Assembly (NCBI RefSeq): GCF_018141105.1
Contig: NZ_CP054839.1
Coordinates: 124,001 to 188,000 of the forward strand
Reading direction: 5' to 3'
From: Saccharopolyspora erythraea
GTDB taxonomy: Bacteria > Actinomycetota > Actinomycetes > Mycobacteriales > Pseudonocardiaceae
Length of the DNA: 64,000 nucleotides
Shown here: piece after piece, positions 43,202-52,802 of the stretch
Numbering within the stretch: the first letter of the stretch is position 1
How the letters are laid out: every line of letters begins with the position of its first letter
Made by a program: the position numbers and the translations under genes
Notes under the pieces: generated by a model
The model's database searches: none
What the model saw: only the letters and a program-made list of their open reading frames with translations
Told to the model about the DNA's origin: nothing

Positions 43202-46200
43202 GCCCGCTCGGAGCGCTGCCGAAGCTGTCCCGGTCCGCGCGCCGCGCGCTGGTCGTGGCGGGCGCGCTCGCGCTGGGCAACGCGGTCGCGCTGATCGTGC
43301 AGGCGTGGGCGCTGGCGACCGCGCTGGCGGCGGTGGTGACCACCGGGACCACCGCGATCGGCGACGAGCTGGTGGTGCTCGCCGGTGCGGTCGTCGCGCG
43401 GGCCGCGTTCGGCTGGGCGACCGAGGCGGTCTCGGCGCGGGCGGCGGCCGGGGCGAAGGAGGAGCTGCGGGCGGTCCTGCTCGACTCCGCGCTGCGGCGC
43501 GGACCGGAGTGGATCCGGCGGCGCGGCGCCGCCGAGCTGACCGCGCTGGCGACCAAGGGCCTGGACGCGCTGGACGCCTACTTCACCAAGTACCTGCCTG
43601 CGCTGGTCACGGCCGGTGTGGTCCCGCTGCTGGTGGGCGCGTGGATTCTGTTCTCCGACTGGGTCTCGGCGCTGGCGATCGTGATCACGGTGCCGCTGAT
43701 CCCGCTGTTCGCGTGGCTGGTCGGCCGCTACACCGAGCGCCGCACCGCCCGCGCGGCCGACGCGGTGCAGCGACTTTCCGGCCAGCTGCTCGAGCTGATC
43801 CGCGCGCTCCCGGTGCTCACCGCGTTCGGGCGGGCGCGGGCGCAGGGAGAGGTCGTGCGCAGGGTCGGTGAAACCCACCGCCGCACCACCGGGGCCACGC
43901 TGCGCATCGCGTTTCTGTCCGCGCTGGTGCTGGAGCTGTTCTCGTCGCTGTCGGTCGCGCTGGTCGCGGTGGGCATCGGCCTGCGGCTGGTCTCGGGCGA
44001 TCTCGACCTGGCGACCGGGCTGCTGGTGCTCGTGCTGGCGCCGGAGTGCTACCTGCCGCTGCGCGCCGCGGGCGCGGCGCACCACGCCAGCGAAGACGGC
44101 GTCGAGGCGGTCCGGCGGGTCGAGGAGGTCGTGGAGGGCAGCGGTGACACCCGTCCGGCTCGCTCGCCGATCCCGGACGAGTTCACCGTGCGGGTGTCGG
44201 GCCTGCGCGTCGCGCGGCGCGACGGGTACGCGCCGGACGGACTTGGATTCACGGCCAGGCCGGGTGAGGTCCTGCGGCTGGAGGGTTTCGACGGCATCGG
44301 CCCGAGCGGCAGCGGCAAGTCGACCACCTTCGCCGCACTGCTCGGCTTCGCCTCCCCGGAGAGCGGCAGCATCACGTGCGGTGGCGCCGACATCGCCGAT
44401 CTGGACCCGCGGCAGTGGCGGCGGCTGCTCGCCTGGGTGCCGCAGCGGCCGGTGTTCACCGGCGGCACGGTCCTCGACGAGCTCGCCCTGGCCGTGGCGG
44501 ATGCCGATGTCACCGCCGACCGCGCGCTCGCCGGAACCGTGCTCGCCGAGGTCGCCGGTGCGCACCTGGTCGACCGCCGGATCGACGAGCTCTCCACCGG
44601 CGAGCGGCAGCGGGTCGCCGTGGCACGCGCGCTGCTGCGGCTGCGCGGCGGCGCGCGGGTGCTGCTCCTCGACGAACCGACAGCGCATCTGGACGCCGCG
44701 ACGGCCCACCGGGTCGACGCCGCCGTCCGCGCGGCGGCCGACCGCGGCACCACCGTCATCCTCGCCAGCCACCGCCCCCGGGCCGACGCCGAAGAGGCGG
44801 CCTCCGCCGAGGTCTCCCGGCAGCACGCGGCGATCGACCTGCCGGAGGCACGCGGCCGGGTCCGCGAGCTGCTCACCCCGCAGACGCTGACCGGCGTGGC
44901 GCTGGGGGGTCTGTCGCTGCTGTCCGGGCTCGCGCTGGCCGCGACCTCGGCGTGGCTGATCGCCCGCGCCTCCCAGCAGCCGCCGGTCCTCATGCTCTCG
45001 GTCGCCGTGGTCGGCGTGCGCACCTTCGCGCTCTCCCGTGCCGCGCTGCGCTACCTCGAGCGGCTCGTCACCCACGACGCCGCCTTCCGCCTCTCCGGCC
45101 GGCTCCGCCGCAGGCTCTGGGACGCGCTGGTGCGCATCGGGCCGGTCCGCAGCGCCGGACTCCGGCGCGGCGACGGCGTCGCGCGGCTGGTGGACGACGT
45201 CGACGCCGTCCGCGACCTGGTGCCGCGCGTGCTCGTACCGCCGCTGATCGCGCTCGTCGTCGTCATCGGCGCGGTCGCGATCCAGACCGCCGTGCTCCCC
45301 GCCGCCGGGGCGCTGCTCGCGGGCTGCCTGCTCGCGGCGGGCATCGCCGGGCCCGTCGCCGCGGTGCTGGCCGACCGCCGGGCGACCACCGCCGCGGCGC
45401 GGGGCCGCCGCCGGGTCGCGGCGCAGGCGCTCGAACTGCTCGACGGCTCGGCGGAACTGCTGGCCTTCGGCGCGGACCGGCAGCGCCGCGCCCGGCTCGC
45501 CGACGAGGACGCGCGGGTGCTCGGCGGCGCGTGGCTCGGGGCGCAGGCGGTGGCCGGAGGCCGCCTGGCGCCCGAGCTGGCGCCGCTGCTGGCGCTGGTG
45601 CCGCTCGCGGCGGCGGAAGCCGTCGCGCTGCTGGCGCCCGCGGCGCAGCAGTGGCGCTCGCTGCGCGAAGCGCAGGCGCGCGTCGCGCCGCTGCTGGCGG
45701 CGGAGGATTCCACCGGAGGGGTCGCCCCGGTGGCGGGCGAGGACATCGAGCTCACCGGTGTCGGCGTGCGCTGGCCGGGTTCGGAGGAGCCCGCGCTGCG
45801 CGACGTGGAGCTCCGGGTTCCCGCCGGGACGCACGTCGCCGTCGTCGGTCCGTCCGGCGGCGGGAAGTCGACGTTGCTGGCGCTGCTGCTCGGATTCCTG
45901 CGCGCCGAGCGCGGTGAGGTGCGCGTCCCGGCGGCCGTCTCGTGGTGCCCGCAGGACGCGCAACTGGTGTCGACGACCATCCGGGAGAACCTGCGGATCG
46001 CGGCGCCCCGCGCGACCGACGACGAACTGGCGGAGGCGCTGCGGATCGCCGGGTTGCCGGGCTGGGGACTCGACCACCTGGTGGAGTCCGGCGGCGCCGC
46101 GCTCTCCGGCGGCGAGGCCCAGCGCGTCGCGCTCGCGCGGGCGCTGCTCGCCCGCGACGCGGAGCTGGTGCTCCTCGACGAGCCGACCGCGCACCTGGAC

Positions 46201-46392
46201 GTGCCGACGTCCGAGGCGCTGCTGGAGCGGCTGCACGAAGCTTTCCGCGGGCGGACCGTGGTGCACGTGACGCACCGCTGGGCGGAGACCGACCACGCCG
46301 ACATCGTGCTGCGGGTCGAAGGCGGCGAGGTCACCGTGCTCCGCGACGCGCCCGCCCGGCCGGACGCCGGGAGGGCGGCGGTAGGAGCGTGA
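43198..46392 (+). CDS. cydDC: Fused CydDC ABC exporter for cytochrome bd assembly
   Basis: A 1064-residue chain joining CydD-like and CydC-like halves, each a six-helix membrane domain plus an ATPase. The exporter moves thiols (cysteine, glutathione in Escherichia coli) and is needed for bd oxidase assembly. First ATPase: Walker A PSGSGKST near residue 369, signature LSTGERQRV near 465, Walker B LLLDEPTAHLD. Second: GPSGGGKST near 884, LSGGEAQRV near 968, LLDEPTAHLD. Before the first Walker A the strand reads GEVLRLEGFDGIGPSG, three to four residues longer than usual, an odd local insertion. The start overlaps the cydB stop. Confidence 0.93.
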
Positions 46393-46838
46393 GCGCGCGT
46401 AGCGTCCGAGCGCGGGCGGTGTCGCCGGAGCGCGCCACCGCGGCGCGCGGCAGTGGCGCCGGGGTGCGCCGTGCCGCCGAGGCCGCCGGCGGACGCCGTC
46501 GTCTCGCCTCGCGTGCCGCCCGTGCCCGGTGCTGCCGACTCCTCGCCTCGGTCCGGAACCGCCGTGCCGGCCGTGCCGGACGCCGCGGCACGGCAGGGAC
46601 CAGGCGCGATGCCGCCTGTGCGGCGTGCCGCCTCACGTCCGGCGCGATGCGCCGCTTCGCGCCCCAGGCCCGGCACGGTGCCGCCGCCCGTGCGGCGTGC
46701 CGCCCCCTCCGGGGCTGTGCGCCGCCTCGCCGCCGATGTACGGCACGACTCCGCCGCCTCCCCGCCGGAGCCGCCCCTGTGACCTTCACCCGATCCCGCT
46801 GTCGAATCGATCCAGGCCCTACCAGGAGATATAGCCTC
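46393..46838. other. Intergenic GC-rich region with direct repeats
   Basis: 446 bases with no convincing gene: frames are open only because stops are rare at this GC and give Arg/Ala-rich products. It contains many variants of GTGCGGCGTGCCGCC, with exact copies at 46618-46632 and 46690-46704, and other partial ones (CCGTGCCGGCCGTGCCGG). Confidence 0.55.
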
Positions 46839-47996
46839 GTGGATGTCATGGACTCGACCCTTGCCAGGCAGATGCTCGCGGCGTCGACGGAGATCACCAC
46901 GGTCGCGTTGTCTGCCGAGGACCCGGAGACCGTCCTGCCGATGGTCGTCCGCAAGGCCGCCGCGCTCGCCGAAGCGGACCTGTGCCTGGTCATGGTCCGC
47001 GGCGACGACGGCAGGCTCACCGTCGAGGCCGCCTACGGCGGTCCGTCCTCGACCGTGCCGCTGGGCGACCCGGTCGGCGCGGTGCTGTCCACCCGCTCGG
47101 CGGCCGCCCGCGTCGCCCGCAGCGGCGTGGCCGTCGTCGTCGACGACGTCATCGACGACCCCATCACCGCGCCGTACGTGCCCGCCGCGCTGCGGGTCTA
47201 CGGCCCGTTCGCGGCGGCCCCGTTCGGCACCCGCGAGCGGCGCCTCGGCGCGCTGGCGGTCTACCGCAGGCGCGGCGCCAGCACGTTCACCAGGGTCGCG
47301 GTCGACGTGCTGACCGCGTTCGCCGCGCAGGCGGGCATGGCGCTGGTGCTGGCCGAGGGCTCGACCGCGCGCCAGCGCATCGCCGTCTATCAGGAGCGCG
47401 AGCGCATCGCCCGGGACCTGCACGACGTGATCGTGCAGCGGCTGTACGCCGCGGGCGTGCAACTGGAGGTCCTGGAGCGGCGGCTGGACGGCAGGCTGGA
47501 CACCCCCGACGCCAGGCGGCTGGCCGAGACGATGGACCAGATCGACCAGACGATCGCCGAGGTCCGGGCCACCGTGCGGACGCTGACCTCGGCCGATCCC
47601 GGCACCCCGGCGCAGGCGCCCGCCCTCGCCGAGTCGATGCGCTCGGAGGTCCGCATCGCCGGTGAGCTGCTGGGCAGGCCGCCGAAGCTGGACATCGAGG
47701 GCGACCTCTCCGACGTGCCGGTCGCGGTCGCCGACCACGCCCGCGCCGCGCTGCGCGAGGCGCTGTCGAACGTGGTCCGCCACTCCGGGGCGCGCAGCGT
47801 CCTGGTCCGCGTCCGCCGCACGCCCTACGGCCTGCTGCTCCAGGTCGTCGACGACGGCTGCGGCGTGCCCCGCGACGTCTCCAAGCGCGGGCTGCGCAAC
47901 CTGGAGGAGCGAGCCACGGCGGCCGGTGGCCGCTGCGTGATCACCTCGTCCCCGGACAGCGGCACCACGGTCACCTGGGAAGTGCCGCTGGGCTGA
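46839..47996 (+). CDS. Soluble GAF-domain histidine kinase (NarL-system type)
   Basis: A 385-residue kinase without membrane segments. GAF domain at about 20-170 (VLPMVVRKAAALAEADLCLVMV, PLGDPVGAVL, ALAVYRRRG), HisKA_3 helix with phospho-accepting His in ERERIARDLHDVIVQRLYAAG, and an ATPase domain (ALREALSNVVRHSGA, DDGCGVP, GLRNLEERA). It resembles the catalytic half of DosS/DevS. A heme ligand is not clear, so the signal may be redox, gas or small molecule. GTG 46839 has AGGAG upstream. The likely partner regulator is encoded just beyond the next gene on the other strand. Confidence 0.92.
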   Translation: MDVMDSTLARQMLAASTEITTVALSAEDPETVLPMVVRKAAALAEADLCLVMVRGDDGRLTVEAAYGGPSSTVPLGDPVGAVLSTRSAAARVARSGVAVVVDDVIDDPITAPYVPAALRVYGPFAAAPFGTRERRLGALAVYRRRGASTFTRVAVDVLTAFAAQAGMALVLAEGSTARQRIAVYQERERIARDLHDVIVQRLYAAGVQLEVLERRLDGRLDTPDARRLAETMDQIDQTIAEVRATVRTLTSADPGTPAQAPALAESMRSEVRIAGELLGRPPKLDIEGDLSDVPVAVADHARAALREALSNVVRHSGARSVLVRVRRTPYGLLLQVVDDGCGVPRDVSKRGLRNLEERATAAGGRCVITSSPDSGTTVTWEVPLG

Positions 47997-48074
47997 GCGC
48001 CACTGGGGCCTTCTGCCCTGGGAAAGCGCGGCGTGAGCGCGCACGCTGGGATTGAAGAGCGGCTAGGAGCCCTC

Positions 48075-48302
48075 ATGGTGAAGCAGAATCGGCCGGAGAA
48101 GCGGGCTCACGGGATGTCTCCCCGGGTGGTGGGCGGGCTCGTCCTCGTGGCCTTGGCGGTGGTGTTCATCCTGGAGAACCGGCACGTCGTCGACATCAGG
48201 GTCTTCGTGCCGGTGGTGTCGATGCCGCTGTGGACCGCGCTCGTGGCGGTCATGCTCGTCGGCATCGTCGTCGGCCTGCTGCTCAACCGCCCGAAGCGCT
48301 AG
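48075..48302 (+). CDS. LapA-domain small membrane protein
   Basis: A 75-residue protein with TAGGAG before ATG 48075. A basic start (KQNRPEKRAHG) leads to two membrane helices (about 16-36 and 46-67) separated by RHVVDIRVFVPVVSMPLW, the classic LapA/YciS-like pattern (ILENRH...V.V..F). The end is NRPKR. In other bacteria this domain takes part in envelope assembly; the role here is not known. Confidence 0.85.
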   Translation: MVKQNRPEKRAHGMSPRVVGGLVLVALAVVFILENRHVVDIRVFVPVVSMPLWTALVAVMLVGIVVGLLLNRPKR

Positions 48303-48467
48303 GACGTGTTTCAAAGGTGGCTTGTGTAGTGGGGCGCGTGGCGGAACCTTAGCCGCCTTCTCGCTCCGGGATCTCCGACTGACGTATGTCCGATACGTGG
48401 CGTCGAAGCTGTCCTCGCGAGAAGACGGCTGAGAACCCGCGGGTGGTCGGGCTGAGTCCCCCGCCGC

Positions 48468-48484
48468 AAGCGGCTCCGCCGCTT
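48468..48484. repeat. Intergenic palindrome, copy 2
   Basis: AAGCGG-CTCCG-CCGCTT between the LapA-like gene and the converging regulator gene. It may end both transcripts. It matches the palindrome at 32806-32822 except for one loop base. Confidence 0.6.
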
Positions 48485-48496
48485 GTAAAACAGAAC

Positions 48497-49198
48497 CTAG
48501 GTGTGGCTCTGCCGCCGCGCCACCCACGCGGCGGCCTGCGTGCGGCGCTCCATCCCGAGCTTGGCCAGCACCGCGGTGACGTAGTTCTTGACCGTCTTCT
48601 CCGCCAGGAACAGCCGCTCGGCGATCTGCCGGTTGGTCAGGCCCTCGCCGATCAGCTCCAGCACCTTGCGCTCGCGCTCGGTGAGCGCGTCGAGCTCGTC
48701 GGGGACCGGGCTGGTGGACTGGCGCAGGCGGTCCAGCACCCGCGCGGTGGTGACCGGGTCGAGCAGCGAACGGCCCGCGGCCACCTCCCGCACGGCGTTG
48801 ACCAGGTCCTGACCGCGCACCTGCTTGAGCAGGTAGCCCGACGCGCCCGCGTTGATCGCGCCGACCAGCGCCTGCTCGTCGTCGAACGCGGTCAGCACCA
48901 GGCAGTAGGGGGCGGGGTCGAGGGCGCGCAGCCTGCGGCACAGCTCCAGGCCGTCGCCGTCGGGAAGCCGCATGTCCACGACCGCGACGTCCGGTTCGAC
49001 GCTGCGGGCGCGGACCAGCGCCTCGTCGACCCCGCCCGCCTCGGCGACGATCTCGACGTCGTCCTCGGTGTCGAGCAGGTCGCGCAGGCCGCGGCGCACG
49101 ACCTCGTGATCATCGACAAGCAGTACCCGCACTGGCACGGGCACCACGCTACGGAGCCGCTCGCGCGGTGTCGCGGGCAGGTGCCGAATCTCGCTCAC
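48497..49198 (-). CDS. NarL/FixJ-family response regulator (DosR-like)
   Basis: A 233-residue regulator with receiver (VRVLLVDDHEVVRRGL, phospho-accepting Asp75 in VAVVDMRLPDG, Lys in GYLLKQV) and a LuxR-type DNA-binding end (LTERERKVLELIGEGLTNRQIAERLFLAEKTVKNYV). GTG 49198 overlaps the stop of the DoxX gene (GTGA), which argues for coupled translation; starts at 49147 or 49144, just before the domain, are possible. The soluble GAF kinase across the way is its likely partner. Confidence 0.92.
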   Translation of the reverse strand: MSEIRHLPATPRERLRSVVPVPVRVLLVDDHEVVRRGLRDLLDTEDDVEIVAEAGGVDEALVRARSVEPDVAVVDMRLPDGDGLELCRRLRALDPAPYCLVLTAFDDEQALVGAINAGASGYLLKQVRGQDLVNAVREVAAGRSLLDPVTTARVLDRLRQSTSPVPDELDALTERERKVLELIGEGLTNRQIAERLFLAEKTVKNYVTAVLAKLGMERRTQAAAWVARRQSHT

Positions 49199-49734
49199 TT
49201 CCTGCGCTTCTTGCGCCCCTTGCCCTTCCCGGTGCCGACCGCCTGCTGCGTCTGCTCGGAGACCTTGTGCGCCGTGTGGCGGGCGCGCTGCGCCGTGTGG
49301 CGGGCGCGGTAGCCGACCGACGGCTTGCCGCCGGTGTCCACGGCCGAGATCAGCAGGCCGCCGAGCAGCCCGAGGTTCTTGTAGAAGTGGACCTGCTGGC
49401 TCTGGCGCTGCTCCGGGTCGGAGATCTCCCAGAACGGGTGCCCGACCAGGGTCGTGGGCACGATGCTGCCCGCGAGCAGCAGCGAGGCCAGGCGCGGGAA
49501 CTTGCCCATCGCCAGCATCGTTCCCGCGCCGATCTTCACCATCGCGTCGATGCGGACCAGCGTCTCGGGGTCGGTGGGCACCTGCTCGGGCAGCGAGTCG
49601 CGGACCTTGCCCGTGGTCTTCTCCACCAGTGGACTCGCGGCCTTGGCGTGGCTGGGCACATCGCGAAGCGCCTGCACGCCGCCGTAGATGAACGTCGTCG
49701 CCAGCAGCGGGCGGGCCAAACGGCGGATGAGCAT
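49195..49734 (-). CDS. DoxX-family membrane protein
   Basis: A 179-residue protein with about four membrane helices: LARPLLATTFIYGGVQALRD at the start, then MVKIGAGTMLAMGKFPRLASLLLAGSIVPTTLVGHPFW, and FYKNLGLLGGLLISA. The cytoplasmic end holds the near repeat YRARHTAQ/RARHTAH and a Lys/Arg/Gly-rich tail. DoxX-like proteins in mycobacteria join superoxide dismutase and a thiol transferase in redox defence. It is coupled to the response regulator gene. Confidence 0.88.
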   Translation of the reverse strand: MLIRRLARPLLATTFIYGGVQALRDVPSHAKAASPLVEKTTGKVRDSLPEQVPTDPETLVRIDAMVKIGAGTMLAMGKFPRLASLLLAGSIVPTTLVGHPFWEISDPEQRQSQQVHFYKNLGLLGGLLISAVDTGGKPSVGYRARHTAQRARHTAHKVSEQTQQAVGTGKGKGRKKRRK

Positions 49735-49809
49735 CTGCGGGCCTCCTCAGGTACGTCCGGTGTCGCCGACGGTACTCACTGTCAGAGCGTCTCGCCTGCC
49801 TCGCGCATA

Positions 49810-49830
49810 CTTGAGTTGACTTCGCTCAAG
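49810..49830. promoter_or_regulatory. HAIR operator for HspR (predicted)
   Basis: CTTGAGT-N7-GCTCAAG differs at one base from the HAIR consensus CTTGAGT-N7-ACTCAAG. A -35-like TTGACT lies inside it (49816-49821). It is about 97 bases ahead of the Hsp20 start, so HspR bound here would block transcription until heat or protein damage. Confidence 0.75.
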
Positions 49831-49926
49831 TTTGGTTACAGACTTGGGAACAAGAAGACGGCCAGAGCCGTTGGTAGGGATGAGAGCCGGTCGAAGGAGC
49901 CGGCAGTGAAACGCAGGAGGAGCGAG

Positions 49927-50409
49927 ATGACTCTGGTTCGCAGGTCGAGCTGGGACCCGTTCGGCAACCTGGTCCGCCAGATGGACCGCGACTTCGACAA
50001 CATCACCCGCCGGTTCTTCGGCAACCAGGGGGTCGAGGGCTTCGTCCCGGCCACCAACGTCGAGCGCGACGGTTCGGACGTTGTGGTCAAGCTGGAGCTG
50101 CCGGGCGTGGACATCGCCCAGGACGTCGAGGTCGAGGTCACCGACGGCCGGCTGTCGATCAGCGGCCACCGCCGCACCGAGAAGACCAGCGGTGAGGACG
50201 GCGCGGTGCTGCTGCGCGAGATCCGCACCGGTGCGTTCCGGCGGGAGTTCAACCTGCCGGAGGGCGTGACGGCCGAGCAGGTCGAGGCGAGCTACGACCG
50301 CGGTGTGCTCGAGGTGCGGGTGCACGAGGTCAGCAAGCCCGAGCCCGCACCCACCAAGATCCAGATCGCCGACAGGCGCCAGGGTGACGGCAAGGCCGAG
50401 CTGAGCTGA
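49927..50409 (+). CDS. Hsp20-family small heat-shock protein
   Basis: A 160-residue chaperone that holds unfolding proteins. The alpha-crystallin domain covers about 40-135: VERDGSDVVVKLELPGVDIAQDVEVEVTDGRLSISGHR, then FRREFNLPEGV and the closing YDRGVLEVRV. Residues 1-35 (WDPFGNLVRQMDRDFDNITRRFFG) are the usual oligomer arm. ATG 49927 follows GGAGGAG. A HAIR box upstream points to HspR control. Confidence 0.95.
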   Translation: MTLVRRSSWDPFGNLVRQMDRDFDNITRRFFGNQGVEGFVPATNVERDGSDVVVKLELPGVDIAQDVEVEVTDGRLSISGHRRTEKTSGEDGAVLLREIRTGAFRREFNLPEGVTAEQVEASYDRGVLEVRVHEVSKPEPAPTKIQIADRRQGDGKAELS

Positions 50410-50444
50410 CGCCGCACCGGATCGACCCGGTGCTCAGAAGTGCT

Positions 50445-50469
50445 GAGGGCCCGCCGCGCGCGGGCCCTC
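50445..50469. terminator. Hairpin terminator between hsp20 and macrodomain gene
   Basis: Perfect 10-bp arms (GAGGGCCCGC and complement) with a 5-base loop between converging genes. Confidence 0.8.
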
Positions 50470-50514
50470 GCGCCTGTCCGGGTTTCGGTCATCCCCGGGG
50501 CTGCGACGGCGGCG

Positions 50515-51120
50515 TCAGCGGTGTTCGACGTGGGCGAAGACCTCGTCCCACGCCGCCGCGACCTGCCGCGCGCACAGCTCCGCCGCGGCACCGCCCACGC
50601 CGGTGCCGAGTCCCGGCATCGCTATCGAACGCACGAACTCGCGCACCGGCACGCCGTTCTCCAGCGCACCGCCCGCCCACAGCCGCAGCACGGCCCGCGC
50701 GCACAGGTAGGGGTGCACGGTGTCGGCGGGAAGACTTTCACCGGGCTCCCGCATCGTGGGAGAGCTGAACAGCCAGGGTGGCGCCGGCGCGCCGGTCGGC
50801 ACCAGCAGCGCCTCGCCGACCGGGAGCTCGCCGCCGTGGTAGGCCAGCACCGCGCTGCGCACGTGCTGCTCGACGTCTGGGAAGGCCCGCGCGTAGACGG
50901 CGTCGATGCCGCCGCGCATCCACCCGTACGAGTTCGCGGGGCTGACCACCGCGTCCACCGGTATGTCGAGCACCGAGCCGCGGTGCACCTCGACACCGTC
51001 CCGGCCCTCGGCCACCTCATGCCAGGCTGCGGCCAGCGGCTCGTCCAACGCGCACAGGACAAGCCGCAGCTCCGGCTCCGCTCCGTCCGACGAGCGCTCC
51101 GACTCCGCGGTCACGCTCAC
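50515..51120 (-). CDS. Macrodomain protein
   Basis: A 201-residue ADP-ribose-binding fold. Motifs: VDAVVSPANSYGWMRGGIDAVYARAFP (binding loop with Asn and Gly-Gly), GEALLVPTGA, and SIAMPGLGTGVGGA. Such domains remove or read ADP-ribose marks on proteins or nucleic acids; the loop Gly-Gly-Ile-Asp resembles hydrolytic members. No partner transferase lies nearby. A leading 20 residues are acidic and loose. Confidence 0.88.
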   Translation of the reverse strand: MSVTAESERSSDGAEPELRLVLCALDEPLAAAWHEVAEGRDGVEVHRGSVLDIPVDAVVSPANSYGWMRGGIDAVYARAFPDVEQHVRSAVLAYHGGELPVGEALLVPTGAPAPPWLFSSPTMREPGESLPADTVHPYLCARAVLRLWAGGALENGVPVREFVRSIAMPGLGTGVGGAAAELCARQVAAAWDEVFAHVEHR

Positions 51121-51235
51121 AGCATCGCAGGAATGAACGCATTCGTGTCATCGGGTAGGTCACACATCCGAAGAATGATCTGGGCCACACGGCCGGTGGC
51201 GTTGCGCACAACGCGCCACCCGTAGGCTGGGCGCC

Positions 51236-52159
51236 GTGCCACGAATCGCCTACCTCGGACCGTCGGGAACTTTCACCGAACAGGCGACCAGAGCCCTGAC
51301 CACCGACTTCGACGCCGAGCTCGTCCCGTACGACGGCGTGCGGCAGGCGCTCGCGGCGGTGCGCTCGGGCGAGGTCGTCGCCGCCGGGGTGCCGGTGGAG
51401 AACTCGGTCGAGGGATCGGTGCCCGCGACGATGGACGCGCTCGCCAGCGACGAGCCGGTGGTCGCGGTCGCCGAGACCGTGCTCCCGGTGGTGTTCGACG
51501 TGCTGGTCCGCCCGGGCACCAGGCCCGAAGACGTGTCGACGGTGGCCAGCCACCCGCACGCCATCGCGCAGGTGCGCGGCTGGCTGGAGGCGAACCTGCC
51601 CAGCGCCGAGGTGCACTTCGCGGGTTCGACCGCTGCCGCGGCCGCCGCGGTGCGCGACGGCGAGTACGACGCCGCGGTGGCCGCGCCGATCGCGGTCGAG
51701 CGCTACGCATCGCTGGAGCGCCTGTCGGCGGGCATCGCCGACGTCCGGGACGCCTTCACCCGCTTCCTGCTGGTCCGCCGCCCCAGCCCGCCGCCGGAGC
51801 CGACCGGCGCGGACCGCACGTCGGTCGCCGCGGTGATCTCCGACGAGGTCGGCACGCTGGCGCTGCTGCTGTCGGAGCTGACGCTGCGCGACATCAACCT
51901 CAGCCGCATCGAGTCCCGGCCGACCAAGGACCGCCTCGGCGAGTACCGGTTCTTCCTCGACTTCGACGGGCACGTCGCCGACTCCCGGGTCGGCGACGCG
52001 CTGGCCGCGCTGCGGCGCCGCTGCAGCGAGGTCCGCTTCCTGGGCTCCTACCCGAAGGCCGACCGCGCGCCTTCGGCCATCCGCCCGTCGGCGTCCGAGC
52101 AGGCGTTCCGGGCCTCGGCGCGGTGGCTGGACGACATCCGAGCTGGAAGGATCGCATGA
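51236..52159 (+). CDS. pheA: Prephenate dehydratase
   Basis: A 307-residue enzyme that turns prephenate into phenylpyruvate for phenylalanine synthesis. The catalytic domain (1-185) shows AYLGPSGTFTEQA, VPVENSVEGSV and the catalytic TRF (DAFTRFLLV). The ACT domain (about 200-275) has GTLALLLSELTLRDINLSRIESRPTKDRLGEYRFFLDFDGH, where phenylalanine binds and inhibits. There is no chorismate mutase part, as usual in actinomycetes. Its stop overlaps the next gene. Confidence 0.97.
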   Translation: MPRIAYLGPSGTFTEQATRALTTDFDAELVPYDGVRQALAAVRSGEVVAAGVPVENSVEGSVPATMDALASDEPVVAVAETVLPVVFDVLVRPGTRPEDVSTVASHPHAIAQVRGWLEANLPSAEVHFAGSTAAAAAAVRDGEYDAAVAAPIAVERYASLERLSAGIADVRDAFTRFLLVRRPSPPPEPTGADRTSVAAVISDEVGTLALLLSELTLRDINLSRIESRPTKDRLGEYRFFLDFDGHVADSRVGDALAALRRRCSEVRFLGSYPKADRAPSAIRPSASEQAFRASARWLDDIRAGRIA

Positions 52160-52797
52160 CCGACGAACTCGCCCTCGGCTCCGACGGCGCCCGCCTGGTT
52201 CTGGCCAGGCACGGGCAGACCCCGTCGAACGTGGTGCACGCGCTGGACACCCTGCCGCCCGGCCCCGCGCTGACCGACGAGGGCAGGCGGCAGGCCCGCG
52301 CGCTCGCCGACCGGCTCGCCGAGGAGAAGGTCGTGGCGATCCGCGCCAGCCGCGCGGTCCGCGCCCAGCAGACCGCCGCGCCGCTGGCGCGGCACCACGG
52401 CCTGGACGTCGAGGTCGTCGACGGCACGCAGGAGATCTACGTCGGCGACCTGGAGGGCACCACCGACGGCGAGTCGCGGCAGCGGTTCGAGGACATCTAC
52501 CGGAGCTGGCACTTCGGCGACCTCGACGTGCCGATGCCGGGCGGCGAGACCGGCCGCGAGGCGCTCGCGCGCTTCCTCGGCGCGGCCCGGCAGGCCCTCG
52601 ACGGCGCCACCGGCGGCTCGGTGGTGCTGGTCAGCCACGGGGCGATGCTACGGCTGGCCGCGGCTCACCTGGCGGCCAACGTCGACGCCGCCGGCGCCAA
52701 CGCCGCCTACCTGCCCAACACCGGCGTGATCGTGCTCGAACCGGCGCCCACGGCGACCGGCTGGCACAGCGTGGAGTGGGACGGCCTCGGCATCTGA
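52156..52797 (+). CDS. Histidine phosphatase family protein (phosphoglycerate-mutase-like)
   Basis: A 213-residue enzyme with the phosphohistidine motif LARHGQTPSN, then SRAVRAQQTA, EIYVGDLEG and the second His in VSHGAML. It removes phosphate from a small molecule; the substrate is not clear. ATG 52156 overlaps the pheA stop (ATGA) with GGAAGG upstream, so it is co-translated with pheA. Confidence 0.9.
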   Translation: MTDELALGSDGARLVLARHGQTPSNVVHALDTLPPGPALTDEGRRQARALADRLAEEKVVAIRASRAVRAQQTAAPLARHHGLDVEVVDGTQEIYVGDLEGTTDGESRQRFEDIYRSWHFGDLDVPMPGGETGREALARFLGAARQALDGATGGSVVLVSHGAMLRLAAAHLAANVDAAGANAAYLPNTGVIVLEPAPTATGWHSVEWDGLGI

Positions 52798-52802
52798 GCG
52801 GC

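Noticed and set aside
46393-46838. Possible Ala/Arg-rich gene between cydDC and the GAF kinase
   Set aside because: All frames open only through GC bias, no start with ribosome site, and repeats rather than codon pattern dominate.
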